Below, piece by piece: positions 1-9,570 of a stretch of DNA of 22,016 nt. This DNA comes from Plakobranchus ocellatus (taxonomy: Eukaryota; Mollusca; Gastropoda; Plakobranchidae). Location of the stretch: positions 38,425-60,440 of the forward strand of contig BLXT01000592.1 in the NCBI GenBank assembly GCA_019648995.1, written 5' to 3'. The position numbers and the translations under genes were made by a program. The first letter of the stretch is position 1; the number at the start of each line of letters is the position of its first letter. Below the pieces are notes generated by a model, which saw only the letters and a list, made by a program, of their open reading frames with translations, made no database searches and had not been told where the DNA came from.

Positions 1-355
1 CAAATCTGGCTTAAGATATCAACCCTAATGATAAAAACGTCGATGCTACAGAAAAAAAAAATATAGCAATACCAGAAAAAGAAATGTATCCCAGAGAAAT
101 GGAAGAAAGCCTATGAAAAAGGTTTTGTGCTCAAGGTTTGGAGCATATCAGTACAGATGGAAATCTTGTCGCCAAAAAGGCACCAAGACAGTCCGACTGT
201 TCGAAGTATCGTTTTCAATGCTATTTCAAAATTTGCGAAAATAACACTAGCAGTAACTGTAAGACAATAAACCAAGTAAGTTTTTAAGACCAAACTTGCT
301 TTTTTCTATGTCCTTAGCCCATTTCTCCCTACTGAGACAGACAATCGTGGCATGT

Positions 356-359
<4 letters not shown>
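1..359. other. Anonymous AT-rich DNA, no gene seen
   Basis: No frame here has protein-like composition, and no RNA gene or repeat structure is recognisable. The 60-codon minus-strand frame across 111-293 has no recognisable motif and is treated as chance. Confidence 0.6.
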
Positions 360-449
<90 letters not shown>

Positions 450-450
450 G
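360..450. repeat. Compound microsatellite (GA)n-(GACA)n
   Basis: About 49 bases of uninterrupted AG dinucleotide (361-409) change directly into about ten units of GACA (409-450). The flank to ~500 stays purine-rich. The low-complexity Ser/Leu/Cys/Val frames on the minus strand and the Arg/Glu/Thr frame on the plus strand are translations of this repeat, not proteins. Confidence 0.97.
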
Positions 451-623
451 TGGAAGAGAAAGAGCAAAGAAAGAAAGAACGAGACAGAGAGAGAACGAAT
501 ACAACATAAATTACAACAGCGTTTCAAAAAGATCTAAGAAGCTCGATTTTCCTCTTAAAATCTTTAGTTCTATCCATCAACCATGCAGCATGCAAAAGTG
601 ACAAATGATCACTTTTGGAGAAG

Positions 624-810
624 TGGTGGCTTACCTGTAGGGCAGTTGACTACCAAGGAAAGGTCCGAGGTGGGAATCCCAGTCCTGGCCCAGTCAATTT
701 TTCTTTGCTCCTCTGTGGCCCGCCAGCACTGAATGGGTAGCTGGGTCTCTTAAGATCCTGCAAAAGTAAAGGCGGTGAAAAAGCAACGGCTAAATGCCTC
801 AAAATGTCTT
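624..810 (+). repeat. Probable tRNA-derived SINE
   Basis: A tRNA-like head carries an A-box-like TGGCTTACCTGTAGG at 627-641. About 41 nt further on is a B-box-like GGTGGGAATCC at 669-679, matching 9 of 11 positions of the pol III B-box consensus GGTTCRANNCC. The spacing suits an internal pol III promoter. The GC-richer body continues to about 810 and ends near GGCGGTGAAAAAGCAACGG. An A-rich stretch (981-1011) could be its tail if the element is longer. The head does not fold as a clean tRNA cloverleaf by eye, so a functional tRNA gene is unlikely. The ends are approximate. Confidence 0.5.
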
Positions 811-1138
811 ATTCAACAACAATCAGGCCCTAATCTTCTTTCCCCGATGCTTCGATCAAGCGCGGGATATATTTTACTTATACTCTTATTTTTAAACCAG
901 AATCTTCCCCTAAATTCCTCAATATTGTTTCACTTTATAGGTTTAAACACCAGAAATCAGAAGAGAAATTTCGGTAGCCTAACCAAAAAAAACCAAAAAA
1001 AAAAAAAAAAACCATGACGATGTTATGGAAATCTGAATCATTAGAAATAAAATTAAAAGTGAAACGCTGTTACATTTTTTGCCTTTTCAACGTATATGTG
1101 CGAGAAGTGGAGCCGATATAAAATTAATATAAAAAATC
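811..1138. other. AT-rich spacer with oligo-A tract
   Basis: No gene is recognised. The stretch holds an interrupted poly-A run at 983-1011, possibly a retroelement tail, and otherwise unremarkable AT-rich DNA. The 80-codon frame starting at 775 is largely a translation of the SINE end and the poly-A run. Confidence 0.5.
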
Positions 1139-1461
1139 AATGCATTGGAGATAAAGTCTTTTTGAAATATGTTAGGCATAACGTAGACAGATAAGCTAAC
1201 CAACGTTGAAGCACTGGAAAAACGCACGAAAATATAAGATCTTTGCGATAAAATAAAGAACCAAAAACTCAAATACCTTGGAAATGTAAAAAGGCACAAC
1301 TCAATTACGAAACTTAAAGGGCAGGTGTGACGGAAAAAAGGGTAGAATACATCCACAGAAGGATAACTAAGAATATGTCTGACGCAGGCTGGAAGATTAG
1401 TGTCACAATAGAAGTGACTTCCGAAAGGTAGTGCAAAAGGCAACGTCCAGACTGGATCGGC
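1139..1461 (+). pseudogene. 3' end of RTE-clade (BovB-like) LINE ORF2, decayed
   Basis: No continuous ORF remains. Read through stops and at least two frameshifts, the plus strand gives a recognisable LINE C-terminus. It begins ALEIKSF-stop-NMLGIT, then TDKLTNVEALEKRT (about 1187-1228), then KIKNQKLKYLGNVKRHNSIT (about 1251-1312), and finally a KVVQKATSRLDRP-like end (about 1424-1461). The order 'LRITWTD..TN..VL', 'LKYFGHV.RH', 'GK..GKRGRGR', 'DR..WR..V' at the extreme C-terminus is known from RTE/BovB-type ORF2 proteins, and the match is made from memory of the family. An (ATG)n run follows at once, as expected for RTE elements, which end in short tandem repeats rather than poly-A. The reverse transcriptase and endonuclease are absent, so this is a 5'-truncated copy. 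The 125-codon minus-strand frame over 1087-1464 is its antisense shadow. Confidence 0.72.
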
Positions 1462-1462
1462 C

Positions 1463-1492
1463 ATGATGATGATGATGATGATGATGATGATG
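1463..1492 (+). repeat. (ATG)n tail / microsatellite
   Basis: Ten consecutive ATG/GAT trinucleotides directly follow the end of the RTE-like coding remnant. The position suggests this is the retroelement's simple-repeat 3' tail rather than an independent microsatellite. Confidence 0.85.
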
Positions 1493-3329
1493 TTAAAAGG
1501 TCAGAAGACATTATATATCCTCGGCCCACAAATCTTTTAACAGACATCTTTTAATCATTGTAGTCTCCCTCAGCTACACATGGGGTTTGATCTTAATATA
1601 AATTTCTTATATTATTCTCAAATACTTACAATCAATTTCTAACTTTCTAGCATGTGAAACAGGTCGTTGCATTTAGGTTCGTCAGGAGCCTTAGAATAGT
1701 AGAAAAAGCAAAGATGAAGATCTTTCCGCATTTCCGTAAACATTTCTTTATGCACTGAGAAAGTGAATATTGTGTTTCAAGTCTCTTTATCATGTACAAA
1801 GCCAAACAGTGTTGTGGATAATTATGATCACAGACTCTTGTGTATTCTATGCATCAAAACTTGCGACAGAATTTTTTAAAATGATAGATTAAACTGAATG
1901 CCCCATGAAGTTCACATTCTCTTGCCTCTAGTGTTTTAGGCAGTACTATTAAAAACGGATTTATGTGACCCGAGATTAAAACGGGTCGGTCTCATGTTTT
2001 TGAAAATGTTCAGTGATGTCTCTTTTCTAGTCTTTTACATACCTATCATTTTTGTAAAGCAAGAGTGAACCTTTTCCTTTTCACGCTAATCGACGATTTT
2101 TTTTACAATGTAGTTTAGAACAATAAAGGTGTATGGTGATTTTCAGAACAACAGGGTTCTACTCTTTACACCAAGGAATGATCGTGTTTCTTCGTGGTGA
2201 CGACATTTAAAGTCATTTACATCACGGCTTCCGGAATATACTTCTGCAACACTTTGTAAACAAAAATGACGATGCATGCTTTGTTTATATCTTGAGATTC
2301 ATCAAACTATTCAGAATTTGATAATTATAATGAAGATGAGGTTTTTATTAAAATCCGTTGTACTGGTGCAGCTTTACAGATTAAAGAAACTGATAATTAT
2401 GATGGTAAAGAGGACTAAAAGACATTGATCTGGCACAAACTTACAGACACAACTAATATGAAAGTTTTAGTAAATGAGATGTGAGTAAGAATTCTGAGTT
2501 TAGATTTAATTTATGTCTGACAATAGAATAATTGATCTTTATTAAGACACTCTAAACTATTAGTAGCGTTACTAAAGTCTAAGTTTTAGATCAACATCTA
2601 AACAGAGACTCTAGACGAGATCTGGCTTGATTGATATTTGTATCTCGATAGTGTAATCCAGATCTGATCTAGATTAGATATATCTAGAAAAAAGTCGTAT
2701 GTATTTGAATGTCTGGTTATGATACAGAAAAACACCGGATTTATATCTAGTTTGAGATCATAATGTTTCGAAATTTCTGTACAGATAGCCATTGACGTCT
2801 GCCTGTTATTTAAGAGGAAGGATTTAACTTTGTTGTTGGTCTTGATGAATTAACGCAAATCCTCATCATCACAAAGGACACCAATTTATGGTGTGACCTG
2901 CATTCGTACTTTATTCAATCACCCACAATTTGTGTATAATTGAATTCCGGAAAACTATTTCGATTTTATTCCAGCACATTGGAAACGTGTTAATTCCTTC
3001 ACCACCCAGTTAATGCCATGGTTATTTTCATGACTTAATTTTTTTCGCATGTTTATGTATAGTCGAACCATAATCTTTGCTAGAAACACTGCATTCGAAT
3101 TTTGTTCAATGCATTCAACATTAAGAGTTTTTTTTTTAATTGTTGTTATTGTTGTTGTTCTTGTCAATGTTGTGTTTTTGTTTCTGTTTTTTTTTTCCTT
3201 TATTCACTCGGTAACCCTCCACTTAAATTTTATTGTACTAGAATTTTAAATCTTATGACAGATACTGCTTCAAATGAGGAATAGGGACCGTGCCAAAAGC
3301 TTGAAGTCTCTTATTGGAATATAAACTAT
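1493..3329. other. Anonymous AT-rich DNA
   Basis: No gene is recognised in this 1.8 kb. Short oligo-T/A tracts occur (for example 3127-3139 and 3188-3196). The stretch 2587-2700 is dense in TCTAGA/AGATCT words, a compositional habit that recurs through the window. The short frames at 2598-2792, 2955-3167 and 3049-3284 are low-complexity or structureless and are not called. Confidence 0.6.
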
Positions 3330-3442
3330 AAATCTCCATATCAAACCGAGTATAAAAAAAAGACGAAGCATAGAAATGGTTTAAAGATCACTTAAAAAAA
3401 CAAACAAAAAAAACTTAATTTTAGTCGCTGTTAAGGCAAAGC
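3330..3442 (+). repeat. Diverged direct repeat, copy 1
   Basis: Copy 1 starts with AAATCTCCATATCAAACCGA and ends near TTAAGGCAAAGC. It matches copy 2 at 3918-4018: the first 26 bases agree at 24 positions, the middle is loosely alignable (CGAAG.ATAGA), and the last ~30 bases (AACTTRATTTTA...TTAAGGCA) match again. The family is unknown. It may be an old dispersed repeat or a small segmental duplication. Confidence 0.6.
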
Positions 3443-3917
3443 TCAGGTGATGGATGTGACTACCATTTGATGTTAGTATAAATGACTGTGTATATTAGTG
3501 AGAAGGTGAACTAGTTCGTTCCTTTGCGGGATCTACTTAATAAAATATCATTTCACTTTAACACCAAATGGAATAAACATCTGTTTCTACTTTGATTTTT
3601 ATTCCGATTAAACAGAAAACCTTATTGTTTTTGAATTGAAAAAAAAAACAAACCATTTTACACGCGACAAAATGTCAATACTCACTAAAACATTTCCCTT
3701 TAATGTATACATTGTAATATCTCAGCTTTACAAAATCAATAGAAGTATTCAGCGTCTTTCTGTTGTTCTTTTGTGAAAGGTTGTCTTTGTTTTTAATATT
3801 TCTATCACAGTTAAAGTACTACGTGTAGAGTGATCAGAGAACCAATCCATTGTATCCTAATCGTTTAATGATATGCATTAGTTACTTAATACGCTTTCAG
3901 ATGAATCTAGGTTGCAC
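3443..3917. other. Spacer between the two direct repeats
   Basis: AT-rich DNA with oligo-A runs (for example 3640-3648). No gene or structure is recognised. Confidence 0.5.
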
Positions 3918-4018
3918 AAATCTTCATATCAAACCGACTATAACAATGCGAAGAATAGAGACAATCGAATGATGAAGTTTTCCAAAAACTTGATTTTATG
4001 CTACTTTTAAGGCACAAC
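3918..4018 (+). repeat. Diverged direct repeat, copy 2
   Basis: Copy 2 starts with AAATCTTCATATCAAACCGA and ends near TTTTAAGGCACAAC. It lies in the same orientation as copy 1 and about 588 bp from it, start to start. Similarity is strongest at the two ends and weak in the middle. Confidence 0.6.
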
Positions 4019-4357
4019 AAAACAAAACATAACACGAAAGACAGATGTTGCCGACGCTTGTCTAAAACTTGTTAGATAGCAAAAGTAGTAAAAAGGCTTA
4101 GATCTACGCCTCGCTCGAAGAGGATGCTTTTCTTACTGTAACAAATGCACTAAAACTTACAGACCTTCAATTTTAATTCTAAACCCTGAGTTGTTGGCCT
4201 ATGCTATCTACCGGTGCCTTACCAAAACTAGCTTTCAGAAAAAAAAAAAGTAAAACAAACATTTTCTATCCCATTCCCACAACCTTTTGTACGTTATCAG
4301 ATAAATAGATATGATATGGAATAAAATCAATTTCAAAATATTTCTTGCAACAGAATT
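4019..4357. other. Anonymous AT-rich DNA
   Basis: No gene is recognised. An oligo-A run lies at 4239-4249. Confidence 0.5.
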
Positions 4358-4600
4358 TTATATGATGCATTTGAAAAGTGTCATAAAAATTGAGAAAATT
4401 TTTGACAAAAAAGTATCAAGGTCTAGTTCTAATGCACGCTTTTTAATGGATGGCTCATACTTGGGATCAATATCAGACTTATCTAAGTCTAAACCTAATA
4501 CATCATCACTATCACTATCAGAAAATCTAATTATTTGAGAAGCTTCTCTAGCTGAAAATTTTGCAGCAAAGCGGTCGTTAGATCTACTTCGAACTGCCAT
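4358..4600 (-). CDS. Short acidic ORF, possible piggyBac transposase N-terminus (fragment)
   Basis: This is an 80-codon frame with ATG at 4600-4598. Its start is basic (MAVRSRSNDRF), followed by a short helix-like stretch (AAKFSAREASQIIRF). Then comes an acidic Ser/Asp block (SDSDSDDVLGLDLDKSDID) and a DPKYEPS-like segment. The last ~20 codons look random. The order 'basic start, RF..xEA..I, Ser/Asp-rich acidic block, D.D..YEPS' resembles the disordered N-termini of many piggyBac-family transposases, but that is family knowledge applied to low-complexity sequence. No DDD catalytic core follows on the minus strand, so at best this is a first-exon-sized fragment. It could also be the 5' exon of an unrelated host gene or chance. 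An uninterrupted A run (4652-4672, plus strand) lies just upstream. Confidence 0.3.
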   Translation of the reverse strand: MAVRSRSNDRFAAKFSAREASQIIRFSDSDSDDVLGLDLDKSDIDPKYEPSIKKRALELDLDTFLSKIFSIFMTLFKCII

Positions 4601-5425
4601 TGTGGTTGAATGAGGAGGCCGAGTCTAGAGACTAGATTAGCAGTCGCTTCACAAAAAAAAAAAAAAAAAAAAATTCATAAAAAGTTATCATTTGCACCGA
4701 ATGCAATAGCTGTTGCAATAAAGGCTCTATAAGACTGACCAAAGCTAAGATTGCAAGGGGTGAGATGCGGGGCGTGAACCAGTATAAAGCTAGAAGTCGT
4801 GACTGTTGCGATGTTAGAGCTCAGTTTAAAGGTCGTTAGGTAATCGATTCCTAGGATAAATTATTCATACATCCAAATCTACATTTGGATATAGAATCCA
4901 GAACAGCCATCCCAGAGGCTAATCCTGAATCTTCAATCGTGGCATCCAGTAAAGGTTGAACGTTGGTTTATCTATCTAAAAAGCACTACGACATCTAGGT
5001 CTGGCGGTTCTGCCACATCTCCTCCTGAACCGTTCTATGCACAATCTTAATTTTTTGTGGAACATAGTTGCGTATCTTAGAGTCGCATTAAGATAATAAA
5101 AACCAAAGAAGTACTAACCGGCAGTGATTTTTAAAAAATTATAATGTTTTATTTCAGCAACGCTATTTTCGGCAAACACACACACACATTCATACACTGG
5201 CGTGCGCTCGAGCACAGATATACACAAGTCCCAAATCAAAATACTACCTATTTGGTAAAAAAAAAAAAACAGAATAATAATTAAGATTTTGAAACTGTGA
5301 CTATGACAAACAGATTTTAAGCAGTAGAAAACTATCTATGAAAGTAATGCTTCACCTATTTCAAATAAAGCAGATAAAGAAATTGACATTCTTTGGGAGT
5401 TTGAGGGAAAAAATTATTTGGCCTA
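4601..5425. other. Anonymous DNA with poly-A tract and short (CA)n
   Basis: No gene is recognised. Visible items are a ~21-base poly-A run at 4652-4672, a small palindrome around 4873-4890 (CCAAATCTACATTTGG core), a short (CA)6 at 5176-5188 and an oligo-A run at 5258-5269. Confidence 0.55.
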
Positions 5426-5818
5426 CTCTCGCCTATCCGTACTAGGTGTTTATTGTCCTAACCGTAGGACATTTTAAATAACAAATAGTTTTATCCGTAC
5501 ATGTGGGGTAACTGCGTGTCCCCATGCCGTATATAGTAAAAAAAAATCGCTATATACCTACCTATCTGTACGATGGGGTTAACAAAATCACCCCATACTT
5601 TACATAGTAAAAAATACAGGGTGGGTTTTAAAATGTCCTCAAGTCAGTTCAGTATTGTTTTTCTGTCAATCATTATTATCTAATCATATATGAAATTGAA
5701 TTTTGAGGAATACTGAAAAGCTGAAAGAAACATTCCTATTTTAAGTATTTTTTAAAAAAATTAAAAACAAGCCTTGGGGTAACAAAATTACCCCTCACGT
5801 ACGGATAGGGAAAGAGAG
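5426..5818. mobile_element. Candidate non-autonomous DNA transposon (MITE) with hairpin cluster
   Basis: The two ends are inverted: CTCTCGCCTATCCGTAC at 5426-5442 against the reverse complement of GTACGGATAGGGAAAGAGAG at 5799-5818. They share CTCTC and CCTATCCGTAC. The inner sequence holds related copies of the terminal motif at 5491-5500 (TTATCCGTAC) and 5563-5572 (CTATCTGTAC). Three GGGG...CCCC hairpins follow these motifs (5505-5524, 5575-5595, 5776-5794), for example GGGGTAACAAAATTACCCC. A GTATATAG/CTATATAC stem lies at 5529-5557. Terminal repeats with subterminal GGGG-palindromes resemble the piggyBac-type MITE at 12877-13106. No clear TTAA duplication flanks it, so the exact ends and superfamily stay open. 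Confidence 0.5.
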
Positions 5819-6973
5819 CGAAACTAAAACATTGGAAAAGCGCCAAAGTGGTGCTCTATACTCTATTTCTCTCTCCGCACTGCCAAGTCCGCCATTCCAA
5901 TACTTCATTGAAGGGCAAACGTATATCCAAACCTACAAGCTCAAATTTTTAGATAAACCCCCAGATCCAATTCACAAGCTTGCGTATTTTGTACGATTCT
6001 TAATTATGATCTCAAATTGTAATTTTTAACTAAATAGATTCTAGGTTTACAGTCTACAATGCCTAGCATTAAAAAAATCTGTGAGTTTGTTTATCGAGAT
6101 TGGGTAGATCGAGATTCGGCAAAGATCTAACGTTCGTACCTCTCTTCATTTCCAAAGTATTTCATCTTCACCTTTTTAGGTTTTGTTCAGGAGTAAATTC
6201 GGACTTTACTTTGTTCTCATAGACTTCAAACCGCACTGTTTTCAATAAAGTGAGTAGGACTTCTTTCAAATTATGCAAAAATTCAATCTTTATATGCTAA
6301 AGATAAAATTGTCTCCAAGTCAAGACGTCAACTTCCAGAGTTCAGGATTCTGCTCACCAAGGATAAATTGAAAAGAGGTTGCGTCACATAACAATATCCT
6401 ATTTGGTTTACTTTTGCTCCAAGAAGGATATGACATCTCGAGTTTGTAGGGCCTAAATACTGAATGAATCATAGCAGTCCCTAAATTGATTTTTAATTAA
6501 TTATTGCAGGTCCCAAGCCCTTAGGAATTTAGAATACAAACTCAATTAGCTGACATTAAATGATCCTCAGTTAAAAATTAAACCTTATTAAGGCTGCGTT
6601 ATGCAAAGCACCTTATTTTGCTTTATGTTTTTGTTCTAAGATTTTCACTTCATTTGCGATGGAATGTCAGCTTTTTGCCTGGCTACAAAAGCAGTGATCA
6701 TTCACTCTCAGTCAAGAAATATACTGCAATAAGGCTACATTTCAGGTGGCTACTTCTTTGGTTTACATTTCGGTTCATGATTTTCACTTTATAGAAGCGT
6801 TCTTTTTTTTTTGTTGTTCAGTGCATATCCAAGTTCGGTAGATTATGTTCCTGTTCACGTACAGAGAAATCTGCTTAAAGAAGTCGCAATGACCTAAGAC
6901 ATTCTTCAGCATATAAGTCAAGGCAAGGCTTTATATATACATGTCATGTATGCTGAAAAATGTCTTTGCCTTT
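5819..6973. other. Anonymous AT-rich DNA
   Basis: No gene is recognised over ~1.1 kb. A minor inverted pair TTCAGCATA / TATGCTGAA lies at 6904-6912 and 6949-6957. The 65-codon frame at 5832 starts within the end of the hairpin element and has no recognisable motif. Confidence 0.55.
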
Positions 6974-7004
6974 CCCGTTCATTTGAACGGGCAAACATGC
7001 TTGT
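6974..7004. repeat. Perfect small palindrome plus shared 23-nt word
   Basis: CCCGTTCATTTGAACGGG (6974-6991) is an 8-bp perfect stem with a 2-nt loop. Its right half runs into AAACATGCTTGT. The word from 6982 to 7004 recurs almost exactly at 9881-9903, and a looser inverted version is seen near 9797-9822. Its nature is unknown; it could be a transposon end. Confidence 0.45.
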
Positions 7005-7505
7005 CGGCAATAAACCTAATCTACATCTAAAAGTTCATAAAGTTCATAATCTACTTTATCTTTCTTCACGATTGAAATTGTAGGTCTCCAGATCTTATTC
7101 AAGATTCCGGTGAACACTCTGATTAGAATATTTGGTTTAGTCATATATACTCATTTCCAAAAGAAACTTGACAAGTTGTCTTTGTACATAGTTCTGTACA
7201 ATAAAATGAATAATAATAATAATGGTATTTGTATACAGTGCAACGTGTTGATTTTACTGACTTTGCAAACATTTTGCAAAAATTTTGCCAACATTCCTAA
7301 GTTAGTTTCGCTCATTTCTACATGTTTAGAATGTTTTCTTTTGTTTACGTTTTTTTGTTGAGCATGGCTTTTTTTTTGTGTTGTCTTTGGTATCGACGTA
7401 TAGCTTATTTCAAAAACTACAAAAGGTATGGAATAAGTTTATGAAAATAGCAATTGCATTTGAACTGCGAGTTTCACAAATGTAGAAAAGAATTAACTTC
7501 CAATC
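7005..7505. other. Anonymous AT-rich DNA upstream of the Tc1 element
   Basis: No gene is recognised. The 83-codon frame at 7110-7361 is low in complexity and not called. The left terminal repeat of the Tc1-type element should lie in the later part of this stretch, but I could not pair it with a right end. Confidence 0.45.
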
Positions 7506-8660
7506 ATGCCGCTCTCAGTGCAGGTGAGCGAGGGAGTGGTATAAGGGTCATCGAAACAGGAGTTGCTGTGGCGAATGTAGCAAGGCTTTTGAACTGTAGT
7601 ACGGAAACCACTTACAATCTACAGACAAGGTACAGAAACACAAAAAAGAACAATAAACCGACCAAAACAGGGATGCGACGGGTTACCACTCAGGCACAGG
7701 ATTGGTATCTATGAGTCACCTATCTGAGAGGCAGGTTCCTAAACGTTTCGCGCACAGAGAACACTATACCGCGACATTAACCAGTGAGCACACAGATTGT
7801 TATTCGTTGGGTCTGGGAAATGGCATAAGGTAAGTCTATTTCTTCGTGCATACCTTTCATTCGGTACAAATTATGTACATCTAACTTTAAACCTTTTGTC
7901 TTTTATCTTCTCATTCTTATGATTATCGCAACAACATGTTTATCTACATCACACTTTTTATGTTTAAACTTATCTATTGGGCGAGAGGGCCAATACAGCG
8001 AATAGAATTACGTCTCCATCACAAACAGGCTTGCTTGCTATGGGCTATCTACAATGTAACGTGGACAAGACAACAGTGGTCTCAGGTCGTTTTCATGAAT
8101 GAATCTAGGTTTGTCCTTGGTCGCCAAGATGGTCAAATGCGTGTATACCGCCCTCAAAATGAAAGGTTTTAGGACCAGTGTGTACATGAAACCCCAAGGA
8201 TATGGGCAGGTGACGGTGTGGGGCGGAATCACAACAGACCACAGGACAGCACTGGTGCGTATTCCGGCAGCACTAAATGGCACCAACTACATAGCCACCA
8301 CTTGGCAGCCACATGTGGCACCGTTCATGCAGAACCATCTAGGCTACATCTTAAAGCAGGACAACACCCCAGCCCATCGTGCAAGGAAGACACAAACTTA
8401 CCTAGCAGGACAACAAATCGGAGTCATTCATGCCGCCCTGGTATCACCCGACATGAACCCGTTCGAACTTGTTTGGGACATTCTCGGCCGTCACATCCAG
8501 GAGACGAATCCTGCACCTCAGAACAACACTCAATCAATTCAAAGCCTAACCAATGCTTCGAACGCCATCCCACAAGGTCAAATTTCACAAAATAGTCAAC
8601 TCTATGAGGTGCAGATGCCAGGCCGCCATTGTTGCAGGCAGCGGTCACACCCGATATTAA
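7506..8660 (+). pseudogene. Tc1-family (Tc1/mariner, DD34E) transposase, decayed
   Basis: The likely original start is ATG at 7506, now out of frame by one base. An N-terminal helix-turn-helix region reads LSAGERG...VANVARLLNCSTETTYNLQ (about 7518-7630), followed by TKTGMRRVTTQAQD. The catalytic region is split over frames. The first acidic position reads FMNESRF (AAT at 8098-8100), where the family has D. The second is QDNTPAHRA with Asp at 8360-8362. The third is SPDMNPFELVWD with Glu at 8465-8467. The spacing of 34 residues between the second and third is the Tc1-type DD34E signature, and TVWGGI is also seen. Stops at about 7712, 7765 and 8170, frameshifts near 8195 and near 8590, and an extra ~150-nt block (7830-7985) break the frame. 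The C-terminus (CQAAIVAGSGHTRY) ends at TAA 8658-8660 in yet another frame. No terminal inverted repeats could be matched by eye. The copy is inactive. Confidence 0.88.
7830..7985 (+). other. Candidate intron or insertion within the Tc1 transposase
   Basis: The homologous reading stops at GGCATAAG (7829) and resumes about 150 nt later. The block starts GTAAGT, a perfect donor consensus, and can end at ...GGGCGAG (7985), giving a GT-AG intron of 156 nt that joins to read GIR-GPIQ. Alternatively, removing 150 nt (7831-7980) reads GIRARGP, which fits the usual family sequence slightly better but leaves no AG. The block is pyrimidine-rich (for example CTTTTGTCTTTTATCTTCTC near 7892-7911), without coding sense. 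Confidence 0.4.
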
Positions 8661-9170
8661 CCCTTTCGAACTTTCAGGCATTACCTGAAATGCTTTTGAT
8701 TTGACCAATACCAGTGTACTTTCTATCAAACTCTTCAAGAACCGTAATTTTAAATTACTATGTTAATGTAAAGTTTCTATTGGGAAAAATGTACATTTTC
8801 AGATTTTTTTTATCTCTATCACTTAAGGTAGGGCTTGAAGCATAAGGTGTGTATTATGTGCAATGAAATATATGTTTCCAAACTGATAACTGTTTCTTTT
8901 CTTGTGATCAAATATTGTCCCTGGGTCTGGAATGGTTTATTTTTAATTTATTACTATTCTTGATGTCAAGTTTTATTTGGAAATGAGTATATAACTGATC
9001 GAAAACTATGGATGTAAGATAAAGATCTATTCTTGGTCTACAATTCATGAGTATTTTCACTAAAGACTCTTTTGGAGATTAAATTTTTTTAAATCTCTGA
9101 ATGATTATTTCGGATTACGTATGCCATTTGAAGTCCCCATCTTGATTTAGATTCTAGATTTATATTCTAA
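8661..9170. other. Anonymous AT-rich DNA downstream of the Tc1 element
   Basis: No gene is recognised. It should contain the right end of the Tc1 element, but no inverted partner of a left end is evident. AGATTCTAGATTTATATTCTA-like words occur near 9150. Confidence 0.5.
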
Positions 9171-9570
9171 TGTCCACAAATAAATCAAGATTTCTACTTT
9201 GACATCTGGAAGGTATATTCAAAATCTTGTATTGGCTCTAGTCCAAATATAGATCACGAAGAAAGTCGATCGGACAATTCAAATTATTTATTTTTTAAAC
9301 CATCGGCATGTGACGAAAGTTTTCGTTGTGCGATTGTTGCTTTATTTGAAAGAAATTTAACAGATGTTTTAAGTAAAGTGCATAACCATAATATACTTAT
9401 AACCCCAGAGCAAAATGCATATGAAGAGCGGGCAAGATAGAGATCTAAGGCAGTACAAATTAATAGTCTAGGGAGCATGGCGAGCTCATCTTTAAAAAAA
9501 ATAGATTTCAAAACATGTTTTACACCTTCGAAACAATTAAAAGAATGGGATATTTATTTTAAGCTTATTT
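9171..9570 (+). other. Unassigned open stretch with one internal stop
   Basis: Frame 9171-9437 is open for 89 codons without ATG, ends at TAG 9438-9440, and then stays open to about 9570. The part from about 9297 reads protein-like (SACDESFRCAIVALFERNLT, then LITPEQNAYEERAR). I recognise no family. It could be a decayed exon or element fragment, or chance in low-GC DNA. Confidence 0.2.

Noticed and set aside
247..527. Minus-strand Ser/Leu/Cys/Val-rich ORFs
   Set aside because: They are translations of the (GA)n/(GACA)n microsatellite. The same applies to 352-537 on the plus strand.
624..696. Functional tRNA gene
   Set aside because: Box A and box B resemblances are present, but acceptor, anticodon and T stems do not pair convincingly. 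A tRNA-derived SINE explains it better.
8218..8595. 125-codon plus-strand ORF over the Tc1 transposase, and minus-strand ORFs 8038-8286 and 8424-8738
   Set aside because: They are out-of-frame or antisense shadows of the transposase, whose catalytic motifs lie in another frame.
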